The notes under the pieces are model-generated. The model searched no databases and was not told where the DNA came from. It worked only from the letters and a program-made list of their open reading frames with translations. A DNA stretch of 64,000 nt from Hyaloscypha bicolor E. Lineage: Eukaryota; Ascomycota; Leotiomycetes; Helotiales; Hyaloscyphaceae. Positions 23,890 through 35,602 of the stretch are shown here, piece by piece (position 1 is the stretch's first letter; the number at the start of each line of letters is the position of its first letter). A program made the translations under genes and the position numbers. Location of the stretch: NCBI RefSeq assembly GCF_002865645.1, contig NW_020194684.1, positions 3,415,030-3,479,029 on the forward strand, written 5' to 3'.

Positions 23890-24366
23890 GCCGTGCAGTT
23901 ACCTAGTACGAAGTCCCCTCTAATATAAATATGGCGAGGCCTGAGCCAAAGCAATGGATTCACAATGGAGGAGATGATCTTACTTGGCTTCCAGCCTACA
24001 CACTTAAGTCAAATATCACATGAATTACATGCCGCACTAGAACCATAAAACTGTGGCTATCTGCGGAGAACTTTAGCCAAGTACTGTTTTTAAACCTGGA
24101 ATCCATAAATAATCCCAGCCATACTGTCTGTTGTCACTTATCGGATATCGTTTCTCGTCCCTTGTCAGCAATTTGTTCCAACCACCACGAAGAATAAAGC
24201 GGACCACTATAGACATGGATTCACTCAGGAAAAGCTGTTGCTTAGAATTGAGACCCTGTTGAGTGCTTCCCCTTAATTGAACGCACCCGTACTTGAATGC
24301 GCCATCATTGACACCCTGACTCGAGCGCGGGAAGTATAGTCAAGTACTCGGCTCTTAGGTAGTCTC
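23890..24366. repeat. Diverged repeat B, copy 2
   Basis: Partner of 23284-23708. The 17-base core GTCAAGTACTCGGCTCT is identical in both copies, and the intervening sequence has drifted by small insertions (about 477 versus 425 bp). Non-coding. Confidence 0.6.
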
Positions 24367-24575
24367 AACTTTCCTAATCAAAGTCCCTCCCCTCGATCTC
24401 TAGCTTCCCGCATACATTTAACTTGATTTAACGGGGACTTGAGCATTGACTTTAAATGCAATTATAAAATCTGTGGTTGGTGCAGTCAGATTAAGTGTGA
24501 CAATTTACTTGCTGAAAACAAGATAGTTGAGATTAGTAATTAGTACTCCCACAAATTAAACCCTAGCTCTTTCAA

Positions 24576-24833
24576 GGCAAATCTCATTTAGTAGCTGTCT
24601 CATCATTTATATCTGTGCTTATCAGGTCAAGGTTACTAGACCCAGTAGTATAGGTCCTTATGGTTTACAGTCATCAAATTTCCTGCTGTCAAGATTCCTC
24701 TAAGCTCTGTATATAGTAATCAAAGCTCGTGAAGATACAATAACTATCGTGATCTTTTTGCTAGCCTCAAAGACTTTCGTTGCCATGCTGTAAAACTTTT
24801 CAGACGAAGATCAGACGAACGCCGCTATTCCAA
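24576..24833. repeat. Diverged repeat A, copy 2
   Basis: Partner of 22399-22663, same orientation. The order across 22.4-24.8 kb is A-B-B-A. The best conserved end is CAGACGAAGATCAGACGAAC. Non-coding. Confidence 0.5.
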
Positions 24834-25485
24834 CATTAGGTTTAGTAGATAATGAGAGCTGGCTTACAATATCAACTCCCATGACTAAACCCCACCCTCA
24901 CATAGACGGAGCGGACTAGTTTGTGGCAAGGAACCTCCGCACATAGCAACTAGGCTATAGGGCACAGGTATTTTGCAAGAGTGAGGATTGTTATGACTAG
25001 GGGCTATATTATTTTGCTTGGCGAGAGAAACGTTCCTTCTGAGGAATGACCAAAAGCTACTTAGTTGAATACATCCGTACCTCTCAGAGAAAAATATACT
25101 CCGAACGGTGCAAGTGACCAAACCCAGAAAGGTAGAAGTCTCGACAAGAGGAAGATATTCAAAATTATCACGTGGCGATCACATCATGCCTCATACGTGC
25201 ACTTGGCAAGATGTTCTTAGTTATGTTGTCAAGTTCATTCTTGTTGTCAAACTTCTCTAGGCAAGAAGACAAGGTGAGGGAAGGTGGAGTCAAATTCCCG
25301 TTAAGATATTACTCAAAGGCAACATAAGTCTTTGATATCTGAGGGATGGCAGTCCCTTGTCGTATATGAAAGATGAGAGACCCGTGCTCTTATGTAGTAG
25401 AATAGCTAATAAGGCTGCAACCTTATTATTATGCCTTTTGACCCGTTTGCCCACGCGGTAAAGTTATTTCCCTGCGTGCCTTTTC

Positions 25486-25718
25486 GCTTAGTCTAGCGAG
25501 TCGTGATAGTTAGGGGGTCTTCCCCTAAGATTAACGACTATTATCTTAACTCTTAGGATATTAGAAGAATACGCTCTCTTGCGCGCTTTTGTATCCGGGG
25601 GGTTTGGGGAGGCCGGGACCCCCCCAAGATGTCAATAATATATCTTATATAGTTTTCTACCGAAATCTCACTTTTATTATTTATATTTGCACCTGGCACT
25701 TGCTTATACGGCCCCTAG
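25486..25718. repeat. Dispersed non-coding repeat, copy 1
   Basis: Shares an ordered series of blocks with 26219-26415: GTTAGGGGG-CTTCC-CCAAGA, AGAATAC-CTCTTGCGC, TTTGT-TCCGGGGGG, then TTTGCACCTG and CTTATRCGRCCCCT. Both copies face the same way about 700 bp apart. No coding capacity. Probably a decayed short interspersed or MITE-type family. Confidence 0.6.
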
Positions 25719-26088
25719 TAATACTTCGAGAATATAAAATGAAAAAAAATACAACTACTTAATTAATAAGCCTTAGCCCTAATATAAGAAGGGTTACTTT
25801 TTTATTAATTAGAAGATACTTTTTTTATTAAAACACCCGGGTAGCGCCATTGCTGCCATTGTTCACTTCCAAACTTATTAAATGATTTCTCTCGGGATGA
25901 GAAGATATACCAAATTTTCTCTTTAGATGAGCGCTAGTTTTCTCGAGGCCAAACTGTTGGCAAAGAGGGTGATGGGCAGATAACGAGGCTGCGGTGAGGC
26001 CTAGCAGACAGTGATTATTAAAAGCCTGATTTAGAATTGTCGGAAGCTGGGTTTTAGTTACGCGTGGTGGACTGGTGTGGCAGAAAAC

Positions 26089-26120
26089 TCACGTGATTGC
26101 GAAAAAGCGCAATCACATGA
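26089..26120. other. 13-bp inverted repeat with E-box
   Basis: Arms TCACGTGATTGCG (26089-26101) and CGCAATCACATGA (26108-26120) pair with one mismatch around a 6-base loop AAAAAG. It could be a hairpin or a paired protein-binding site. Confidence 0.6.
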
Positions 26121-26218
26121 CCTGGAGAAATATTTGACTCGCTGCCGGAGGCTTAGGGGGGTTTAGGCCCCCCCCCCAAAAGATTAAAGACTCCTCTTGC
26201 CTTCTTTTGCTTCCTCCT

Positions 26219-26415
26219 TTGCTTAAGGGAGGGTTAGGGGCCTTCCTCCAAGAATAAACACTTTGCTCTTCAAACTAAGCCCTCTTTTAAAAGAATACTT
26301 TCTCTTGCGCAGCTTTGTTCCGGGGGGGGGGGACTCTAAGATCACAATATAATCTCTTAAAGTGAGAAAATCTGGCTTTTACTCTTTGCATTTGCACCTG
26401 CTTATGCGACCCCTG
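26219..26415. repeat. Dispersed non-coding repeat, copy 2
   Basis: Second copy of the 25486-25718 repeat. It includes a G10 run at 26323-26332 in the place of copy 1's CCGGGGGGTTTGGGG. It lies 400 bp beyond the 3' end of the minus-strand HET gene. Confidence 0.6.
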
Positions 26416-26821
26416 GTTGCACAAAGTCGAGGTTTTTGATAGCACGTGATGTCTCTGAACCTCCAAATCTAAGGGATGAAAAGTTGGGTCGTGGAATCGC
26501 GGCAAGCTGTAGATGATAGAACCGAAGAGTATATCGATAGGTATGTAGGACTAGAACATAGATCCGCGTTCCCAGGAAAAGCAGAGCTGAGCAAGCCAAC
26601 ACGAGCACTACCCTCACCACCTCTCCTTTCACAATTCACACACGAACATCCAGAAAAATACAGCAGTAGGCATCTCAAAAGTATTGAATTTACCTCATAA
26701 GCCACTTCAACGGTCCGGCTTTCTGAAGTATTCTAGCGCAAGGCTATCGACACTGCGGTAAGCTACTCGGGGGCCCTTTAAGTCTTTCCCCGAAGCTGCA
26801 ACTTCCCTCGAACTCAGACCA

Positions 26822-29800
26822 TCACCTGATTTCAAAAACATGGTCTGGTTTGTTCGCATAGAACTTCTGCCGCACAGCCTCGCCATCCATCATTCCATGA
26901 ATATAAGCCTGTCCCAAGAACTCGTAGTGCCTGAATGGATCTCTCTGATTTGCCTTCCCTTGCCTTGATTTCTTCTTATTCACAGGTGAACCTGGCCTCT
27001 GCGGTCCTGAATTGTCGTTTGTGATGCCGTTTGCTCTGTCCTCTGCATTATCGACACCATTCTCCAGCCCGTCTCCCTCATCATCGCTACCATCACTGTC
27101 CAACTCGCTCTCTTCGCTCTCATCTTCACTGGAATTGTCGTGACTGCAGGGACTGTAATCTTCTCCTCGCTCCTCCACTTCCTCCTCTTCCCCTCTGTCT
27201 GCGCTATGGGCTCTCCGCTTATTGTACCAGCTTTTCCGCCTACTTGCAAAGTGGTGGTTTGGCTCTGCGTTGATTGCATCTTCCTTGTGCTGCTCCAAGG
27301 CTTTGGCAATCTGCTGTTTCTCCTCTTCTGTCTTTCTCAAGTAGTGTGCTTTGCGGGCCCTAAATTTCTCACATCTTCGCATCACTCTATGCATGGCCTC
27401 CACTCTGTCTTCGACAATCTCCATCTCCCTTTCTCTAACTGTCTTTAAACCTCCTTTCCGCAAGATGATCGGGACTGTGCATCCGTAGATTATGCAAATC
27501 AAATCACCCTTCTTTACATTCTCAGACGCCAGACCCAGGATGCCCTTCTCAGTTCGGATTAGAGCTCGATTCCAGATGACGGCTTGGACTCGCCGGCAAA
27601 ACTCGGCGATGATAGAATTACGCTCGTTGTATATTAGAGCTGTTGTATCCACGGCATTGCTTCGGAGGCCACCTTTCATGATAGTCTCCTTGCAAGCTCG
27701 AGCATAGTAGTATGGTGGATTTCGGTCGTGTCGGCCTCGATCAGCCACGAGAGTTCGCCAAAACTCATCGGGAGGATCTCCGGGGTCGTCGTCAATCGAC
27801 CTTTGCCTTCGAGCACTTTCCCAGCCAGCCAGATCGAGCCATGAAGCCGGAATCTGTCCGGCTTGGGAAACTTGGGCAACCTCCTTTACTCTATCGAATC
27901 GAAAGCCATTCACGTAGAGACTGTAGTGGCCGAGCCGGGCCCTTCTTCTGAACTTCAGACTCTTGAGGTCAACTTCATTTGACTGCCCCGCACTGTAGTT
28001 TCTGTGTCCGTCTTGAGGGATGCCGACGAGCGGGTCTGCATTCTTGCGACCCATTTTCACCATATCCATTCCTGGATGAGGGAAAATGTCGAATGGTGCG
28101 CCATTAATCCTCGCCACCCAAGATGGTAAGCCGAGTTCTCGAATCTCTGGAACTGTGTCTTCGGAAACGTGGTGAAGTTTCCGCCTCTTATTTCCCTGCC
28201 GTCTCGACCTGTCCGGCTCCCTCTGGACTTTGGCCGAGTCTGCTTTCTGTTTGGCAGAGACTTGTTCTTCCATAGTAGGAAACCATTTCCGTACAGTCGA
28301 AGTTGATGCAACATGGTATTTCGGCGTTGCCTTGTCCCCCCAGTAAGCTATGTTGAGAGAGTGGCTATTGGCTTGCGGTTCGATGAGCTTTTCTTTCTTA
28401 CGATCAGTCTTCGGATCATGGGGAATGAACTCGCCAGGTCGCCAGTCTTTCGCCCAAGGTCGACAAAGAATGTCCAAGGCCTGGACTGGGTCGGTATCGG
28501 CACAGCGTTGGATGCAAAATAGAGTGAAGTCCTTGCAAACATCAGCGTAGGGAAGGTTGTAGTCGAGAGGATAAGGTTTTTGTTCGAGTTCACTAGAGAA
28601 GACCTCGGCGATGAGAGCTTCCTTCGTTCTCTCGGTGATCGAAGTCGGCGGAAATGGCGCTGCATCTCGTGCAATAGCGACGAGAGCATATACCGAATCA
28701 TGCGGTCGCCCGCAGTCGAAAATTGAGAGAGACGTGACTAGATACTCCAGACTAAGCAAACTTCGGCGAGGTTGCACGTGTCTTGTTGAGGGTACACCGT
28801 AACCCTTTCTGTATTCTCTGAAAATCCTGGCCGTGGCGTTCACGAGGAGACTGGCTCCCAGTTCGGATATATGCTCAAACCAATTTGGGATTAGTCCCAA
28901 CTTGTCGTCCTTCTTCATGAGTTCCGAAAGCCTGTGCGTAGCAGTTTCAACTTCGACAAAGAGTTCGACTGCAATTGCCAGCTCTCGCCACGGTATCCGG
29001 TCTGGTCCACAGTACACAGTTGCCTTCGGCGCAAGTGCGATCTCCTGCACAACCCACCGGCGAGAGAACCAAGCGCGCTGCATTAACCCAAGAAGTGCCC
29101 GCCATTTTGTAGCATGTTGTTTGTCGGTGCAGAGCCTATCGAAATTTTTAAGCTCGTTGATTTCGTTTGTGATGAATTCGATCGCTGTCTTGCTTTCTTC
29201 ATCGTCGTTTCCAATCCACACGCAGACTTGATCAGCACCGCTATAAAGCAAAGACATCATCGAAACCTGGGAGCTGCGCTCTTCGTGGTCATTCTGGTTG
29301 ATACAGAGTGCGTCAATCCAGATAATGCGTTCTCTTCTCTCATAGCGTAGATATTTCAGCGCCAGACCGAGTGTTTCTGACACTTTTTTCTTGTAAAGTG
29401 CGCCATTTTTTAATATCATAACAGCATAGGGGCCAGCGGTCTCATCGCCCCATCGCCATGATAATGCTTCGTAATGGATAATCTCTCGGGTGTCTTTCCT
29501 AGCTTTTCCTGTTTCGGGAGGAAGCTGTTGTCGCCACCAATCGTAAACGACTGGAGGGTGGCTGGCTTTACCTGACTGGCAATAGTTTGCGTGTCTTGTG
29601 GTCCGCGGTGTCGTAATTGGAGACTTGGTGACCTTCACCAGCTTATGCTTCTCTTTGAATTGAATGAATTCGGCTTCGAACATCTCGCAGTCGATTTGGG
29701 GATTGTCAAGAACCCCTGGTAATAGGCGAAGGAGCCGGATCTGTTTCTTATCCGCTGGCAGATCATCGTATTTGAACTCGTGAATGGCATGGTCGCCATC

Positions 29801-29869
29801 GAACCGAAGTAGTTTTGAACGAATTTCTTGTGGCAGATTGCGAGCATCGTGCGAAGCTTCTTCAGTCAT
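26822..29869 (-). CDS. HET-domain protein, 1015 aa, with acidic C-terminal insert
   Basis: One uninterrupted frame from ATG (29867-29869) to TGA at 26822. The HET domain begins near residue 131 (YEALSWRWGDE), with RIIWIDALCINQND near residues 180-193 and VCVWIGNDDEES after it. These are the classical HET signature blocks of non-self recognition proteins. The C-terminus carries the common HET-protein ending FLGQAYIHGMMDGEAV (about residues 983-998). Between them are basic/coiled stretches and an unusual acidic, Ser/Asp/Glu-rich tract (about 890-950) followed by an Lys/Arg-rich patch, possibly nuclear targeting. At 1015 aa it is longer than many HET proteins, mainly through this insert. It is divergent from the neighbouring NLR gene across a 1.6-kb gap. 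Function in cell death is inferred from the family. Confidence 0.92.
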   Translation of the reverse strand: MTEEASHDARNLPQEIRSKLLRFDGDHAIHEFKYDDLPADKKQIRLLRLLPGVLDNPQIDCEMFEAEFIQFKEKHKLVKVTKSPITTPRTTRHANYCQSGKASHPPVVYDWWRQQLPPETGKARKDTREIIHYEALSWRWGDETAGPYAVMILKNGALYKKKVSETLGLALKYLRYERRERIIWIDALCINQNDHEERSSQVSMMSLLYSGADQVCVWIGNDDEESKTAIEFITNEINELKNFDRLCTDKQHATKWRALLGLMQRAWFSRRWVVQEIALAPKATVYCGPDRIPWRELAIAVELFVEVETATHRLSELMKKDDKLGLIPNWFEHISELGASLLVNATARIFREYRKGYGVPSTRHVQPRRSLLSLEYLVTSLSIFDCGRPHDSVYALVAIARDAAPFPPTSITERTKEALIAEVFSSELEQKPYPLDYNLPYADVCKDFTLFCIQRCADTDPVQALDILCRPWAKDWRPGEFIPHDPKTDRKKEKLIEPQANSHSLNIAYWGDKATPKYHVASTSTVRKWFPTMEEQVSAKQKADSAKVQREPDRSRRQGNKRRKLHHVSEDTVPEIRELGLPSWVARINGAPFDIFPHPGMDMVKMGRKNADPLVGIPQDGHRNYSAGQSNEVDLKSLKFRRRARLGHYSLYVNGFRFDRVKEVAQVSQAGQIPASWLDLAGWESARRQRSIDDDPGDPPDEFWRTLVADRGRHDRNPPYYYARACKETIMKGGLRSNAVDTTALIYNERNSIIAEFCRRVQAVIWNRALIRTEKGILGLASENVKKGDLICIIYGCTVPIILRKGGLKTVREREMEIVEDRVEAMHRVMRRCEKFRARKAHYLRKTEEEKQQIAKALEQHKEDAINAEPNHHFASRRKSWYNKRRAHSADRGEEEEVEERGEDYSPCSHDNSSEDESEESELDSDGSDDEGDGLENGVDNAEDRANGITNDNSGPQRPGSPVNKKKSRQGKANQRDPFRHYEFLGQAYIHGMMDGEAVRQKFYANKPDHVFEIR

Positions 29870-31450
29870 CTTGGTTCGGATTGAATGCTCTCGTGGCAGT
29901 TAATGCTGTTTTGGACGTAACGAAAGTCTCAAGTTCGCGTGGAAGGAGGACAAGGACTCATCGTCTATTTGAAGAAACTCGTCATGGGGCTTCCGGTTGT
30001 TTTGGGGGGGGGGGGCTCTCTAGACTCTGCCACTGAGACAGCCCTGCCCGAGGGCGGCTTATTCCAATCTTGTGGCGTGTGTCTGACGCCCCCAGATTCC
30101 AGGTGTTGATATGAACTAATTGGCCGCATATGAAACTTGTGGCGTATATCATGAATGATAAGTGGTGTCTTTAGCAGCCATGTCTTTCAAGATGCCGCAA
30201 GAAGGGCAAAAGTGGCTAATAAAAGCAACACGCAGTAGAATAAGGGTTGCACAAGAATCGCATTGTCCGGGTCTCATATTTCTGTGCTCATCAACCACGA
30301 GCGTGTGAACTTTGTAGCGCACTCCATCAGGACCAAATCAGCTAATAAAGTCAAACCGTTGAATCATTCGGCAGTAGGCTTCCTTGCGATGGGGCTGACT
30401 GAGGATACATGTGTCTAAAGTAGCTGCTGTGCGGCTGCGGGATAGCGCAACAAAGCTGCACGTTGAGCTTGATCACTTCACGGAATGGGAATCGCACCGC
30501 GCGGAGCTGCGAATCGGGTCCATTTTCAACAAGTTGTGATAGAGATGCTCGGGTTTGCGTTCCAGGTGGTAGTAAAACCAGGCTTTGCAAGGAGTGCGGG
30601 AGACGGGATGGACCGTGTGGTGGTGGTGGTCTGCGAGCCGCCTTCTGCTTACAGAGAAGACACGGGACCTACCCAGCGGCAAGGCAGTATCGCGAGGCAC
30701 TACGAGCCCGGATCAAACCGCGTGAGGCTTAGCACCTGATGTCCTTTTCCTAACTTCCAATGATGGACGGGCAATATTTCGCTATCGAGGTGTGGGATTT
30801 GGTTGTGAAAGCTGCGTGATCGGTGAAGAATAGGACGATCGAGTAGATAGGTGGGCATTTGGGTAGAGAACACCGTTTGCAGCGAGGCTGGCTTTGCTGG
30901 GGTCTCAAATCGATGTGGTGGAGAGCTTGTCGTGCTTCTTGGGGAAATCGTCAGAGAGCGAACGACAATTCTGAGCAAGTAGGACTAATTCATCCTCCTC
31001 GTGGTAGGGCGACTCTCGACTAAACGCTTGCCGCTCCTTCCTCTCTCATCTTCCTCCACCGACAAACTCTCCACCCGTCGGCTCCATTCCTCATCCATGT
31101 CCGTCTCCATGTCAGTGCGACACTGCGATTGTTCTCCAGTAGCTATACAACCTTTGCGGAGAGGAGACGGAGGAATATTTAAGAATCGTCCCAGAATAAC
31201 TGAGAGCAAGAGCAGTCTAAGAGAAGAAATTCCATCACGGACTCTCGACTCTGGAGTAGAAAGAAACGACCTCAATGGTCACGGGGGCAGCCGTCGCCCG
31301 GCTAGACTACTAGCAGCCCGTAAATTCACGTGATTCATGTGAATTACAGTGGATCGGTCGGCTGACCTCATATCCTTGCTCTTCCTCAGCCGCACGCTTC
31401 AACGAAATGATCAAAATATCATCAACCTCAGACTGTCTATCAAATCGAAC
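29870..31450. other. Divergent intergenic region between HET gene and NLR gene
   Basis: 1.6 kb serving both a minus-strand HET gene and a plus-strand NOD-like receptor. It contains a G13 run (30005-30017) and an interrupted palindrome at 31323-31345. Small frames on both strands (for example 30463-30732 and 30985-31275) have no domains and are not called. Confidence 0.45.
31323..31345. promoter_or_regulatory. Interrupted palindrome with E-box upstream of the NLR gene
   Basis: AATTCACGTGA (31323-31333) and TCATGTGAATT (31335-31345) are inverted copies with one mismatch. It contains CACGTG and lies 106 bp before the NLR start codon, so it is a candidate binding site for a bHLH-type regulator. 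This is inferred from position and symmetry only. Confidence 0.4.
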
Positions 31451-34400
31451 ATGGCAGATCCATTATCTGTAACCGCCGGCGTCGTCGGTATACTAGGGTT
31501 TGGGATCCAAGCCTGTCAGCTACTGACCGATTTCTACAGCTCCGCACGAGGCTCTAGGGAGGATGTGCGAGCCTTGTGCGAATCGACTGAGGCTTTGTCT
31601 AGAATGTTGACTGTGCTTCAAAATGTAATCGGGCAACCGGGAGTGGACACAGCGGCGGCTGCTGGAGTTCGCAATCATATCATGGCATGCAGGGCTGGTT
31701 TGGCTCGCCTTGATAAGAAGCTGAGGAAAATTCAGAATGTCAGAGGGGATGGAGGGATGCGAGCTTTATATCTGGCTATGCAGTATCCGTTGAAAGAGAA
31801 GACCATTTTGAAACTCCGGACCATTATTGCTAAGGAACTCATGGGCCAATTGAGTCTCGCCTTGGGGACATTAAACCTGTGAGTTCGCATTTTCCGCTCT
31901 CTATGATTATCGTCTCAACGAGAACAGGGAAACATCAATCTCGCTTATTGACGGTATTGTTCAAGGCCAGTCCATCACCAATGATTCTATCAATAGGCTA
32001 CTGGCAGAGACACGTGCAATCCAGAATACAATGCTTGAAAGCAATCTAGCTGCAACCCAGAACATTGACAACCTTCGAAAAGAAACTCGGGCGGGGTTTC
32101 AAGGCTTGGATAAAGATATTAATGACATTGCTGCAATGAATTTGGCAATGAATGCAGGTTTGGGCCATACTCCTCAAAAAGCATATGATAAATGTACTGA
32201 CGTTTCATAACGAAGAGAACATCCGAGAAGATGTACTCAACTGGATTTCTTGTTCTGATATTATCGGTTCAAGCCACAACTCCGCTTGCAAACAGCGACA
32301 AGAGGGTACTGGAAATTGGTTCATCCACGGAAAGACATATGAAGACTGGAGAACTGAACAAGGATCATTCATCTGGCTTCACGGAATTCCTGGATGCGGA
32401 AAGACAATTTTATGGTAAGTTAGGTCAAAATCGGGATAATTGACAACTGAATTTTGTAGCTCCTCTATCATCGAAGAGACTCTGAAATACTGCTCTTCTC
32501 GACAGAATCATTACGTTGCCTACTTCTATATCACTTTCAACGACAGCGAGAAGCAGCGACCGGAGAACATTATGCGCTCACTTCTTCACCAGCTTACGAG
32601 TCGGCAGTCGAGTATCCCAGATACCTTGCTAGATCTCTACAGGCAGCATAAGAATACTGCTCCTCCGATTAACGTATGGTTAGCGGCACTCCGTTCGGTT
32701 TTAGATAGATCTGGGGAGGTGTTCATCATCATTGATGCTTTGGATGAGTGTCCAATTCGAATGGGGGAACGCGAAGAATTGCTGAAAGGACTTGTCTCTA
32801 TCAAGGACTTCAATCTTCCAAATTTGCACCTCCTCGTCACGAGCCGCAGAGAAGTCGATATCAGCAAAACATTAAGTCACATCTTGACAGAACCTCCCTT
32901 TGGCATCCAAAACTCGGAAGTGGATCAAGATATTCAGATTCATGTGCGGAGCGAGGTTACGAACAATCCAAAGCTAAGCAAATGGCCCCATTCAATTCGA
33001 GAAGAAATCGAGAAAGAGTTAGTACACGGATGTCATGGCATGTAAGAAGCCCTAGCCCCTTTCTCTCAAAATTACTAATTCTTAGTAAAGGTTTCGATGG
33101 GCCACTTGCCAACTGGATTCTCTTAAAGGTTGTCTAAGAGCAAGCGCTGTTAGGAGTACACTCAAAGCACTGCCGCCAACTCTTGATGCGACGTACGAGC
33201 GCATCCTTCTAAACATTGGAACAGAATATCGAAAGGAAGCAATATCAGCCTTGATGTGGTTAATGGCCTCTGAGAGACCAGTATATCTGAATGAACTAGC
33301 TGAGGCAGCCGTTATTGATATCAGCGTCGACCAGCCCTTTGACCCGGAAGATCGACTCTTTGACCCACAAAGTATCCTTACAGTCTTATCAGCACTTGTT
33401 TCTGTTGTGCCAGATGACGAAGACGAAGATGAGGAATATAGCAAAGCCATGACTGAACTGCTTCCGCTGGGAAAGTTCACTGAGATTCGCCTAGCTCATT
33501 ATTCTGTGCGAGAATATCTTTCGTCCGGACGATTGGCGCAAACTCCATTACTGGCAGCGAAGTTCTATATTACACCATCCACCGCCCACTATCACCTATC
33601 TTTCAGTTGTATTGCGTACATATCCTATTGGGCGTTACGAAACGACCACGAATTAGTCAATCCGTCTCCATATTGGTTGGCTTCAGTGGCCCCATTAATG
33701 GTCTACGCAACAAAGTATTGGGCTACTCATGCCCTTCGGTGTGGTTCCGAGTTGCCTGAGAACTTGAAGCTCCTCATTATACGGTTCCTTACATCGGCAA
33801 AGGTCGTAGAGCTTTGGACAAAACTCTTTTCTCCGGAAACCGAGGAATTTATTTGTGCAGAGGCCGAGGAATTTATCTCTATCAGACGCCTTGTCATAGA
33901 CCGCCACATACCGAGCCGTACACCCACAGGTGTCTTTATTTCCACCAGAATGCGGGATCTACTTGCTGGTACCTCCGATGAAAGAGTCAGAGCCACACGT
34001 TTCTTTCCTCCACAATTAGTTCCAAGTCATCGTCACCGCGATCTTCCTGCGCCGCCGTTGTACTATATTGCATGCCTTGGCCTTTCCGAACTGGTGCCAG
34101 AGATCCTAAAGACTACATCTATTAACTGTGAGGCCGGTGGCAGTTACGATAGTCCTCTGCAAGTTGCCTCGTTTAAGGGACACGAGCAGACCGTCCTTGC
34201 TCTTCTCAAGGCAGGGGTAAACGTTAATGCTTCTGGAGGGCTGCATCATACTGCTCTTGAAGCAGGGTGCATGGCAGAACACGCTTCTATTGTTCACCAC
34301 TTGCTGGAAGCTGGTGCTGCAGTCAACCTGGAACATATCCTCTCGAAAATGATAATGGAACGGAAGCTGAACGCTGAAGTTGTTATTCGATTGTTGAAGA

Positions 34401-34915
34401 CAACAGAATCTGTTGATCATCGCAGACGGACATTTGGATGGTTGATGAAATGGGCATCCTGGCATGGACATAGCATGGTTGTGCGACATCTTCTACAGCG
34501 AATGCGAGGTCTTGAGCCTAATAGCTTCTTCGATTGGACACTGCCGCACATAATTGGCCTTACGGCAATTAGTGATACTTCATATCAACCATGTGGGAGT
34601 GCACCGTACGAAGCTGCTGTGGCCGGCAATTTGGAAGTCCTCCAACTCTTGGTTCCGAGATGGGCAAACATCAATGAAAATGCTTATGAAGGGAATACTG
34701 CACTCTACTGGGCAGCTTTGCACAATAGTAAAGAAATGGTTGGATTTCTTCTTTCTCGTTCTGCTGATATTCATGTCATTGAAAATTTCTATGGTTGGAC
34801 TGCTCATTCTTGGGCTCACTTTAACAAAAGTACGGAGATCCTAGAGATGCTTAAGAATGCTTGCAAAGTCGAGTATTGTGGACTATGCTTGCAACGTCTG
34901 TCTTATGCCCAATAA
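31451..34915 (+). CDS. NOD-like receptor: HeLo-like, NACHT, ankyrin repeats
   Basis: Five exons: 31451-31878, 31928-32157, 32216-32414, 32460-33041 and 33091-34915. The four introns are 45-58 nt, GT..AG, and keep the frame for 1087 residues. The second intron has an atypical GTTTGG donor but a TACTGAC branch site. The N-terminus (DPLSVTAGVVGILGFGIQAC) fits the HeLo-like N-terminal domain of fungal STAND proteins, a putative membrane-active death domain. The NACHT core has Walker A GIPGCGKT (about residue 275) and Walker B VFIIIDALDECP (about 373), with HGMFRWATCQLDSL further on. C-terminal ankyrin-type units (SPLQVASFKGHEQTVLALL about 830; TALYWAALHNSKEMVGFLL about 1005) would sense the ligand. 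All key motifs are intact, so it is probably functional. It is the neighbour of two HET-type genes. Confidence 0.93.
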
Positions 34916-35400
34916 AGGGCTTTGGAAAGTTCAAATGATTTAGAAAGAATGTATGTTTGTAGTTTAGTAAAACCTTAAGAAGTTGATCTAATATTTACCT
35001 CTAGCTTATCAGATTAACACACCAAATTTAAGTTCGGAGTCAAAAATGGATTGGCAAAATTCACAGAGCTCGGAATTCATGCTATCAGACGACATTAAGC
35101 TATTGTAAAATCGTGGTGGCTATTGCCCGGGAAATTTTCCGTATGATAAACTTAATTGCAAAAGGTGAACTCAGCTTCACGGAATGAAAGCCGATAAAAG
35201 TTCTATTGTTTGCTTTTGTGGCCATCTGTACGCCTGCATCGCAACAACACATCAAAATTGGCTATGTCATCATGCTTATTCGTTTCGGATTGGATAGCGC
35301 GCGAGGCTGCAGGCTTGTCGGGCGCAGCGCACACGGCCCGTACTATTGAAAGGGAGTGCGTCTGGTGACCGTTCGACCTCCAGGCAACACGATGTGATCC
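34916..35400. other. Spacer between NLR gene and transposon
   Basis: Downstream region of the NLR gene, with AT-rich probable 3' UTR and no coding frame. Confidence 0.4.
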
Positions 35401-35602
35401 CGCCCATCTGTCAATACGAGCGGTTTAGGAATCGGGCGCTACGATTGATCAATCGGCCTTCCGATTGATCAATAGGTAAGGGAATACGATTCGCAAGCTA
35501 TAGTGGGTCCCGATTAATCAATCGGAGGGCCGATTACCTAATCGGGTAATATTGAGGTCTGGGGAATAGCAAAATAGTATACTCTATCCAAATCAAGCTC
35601 TA

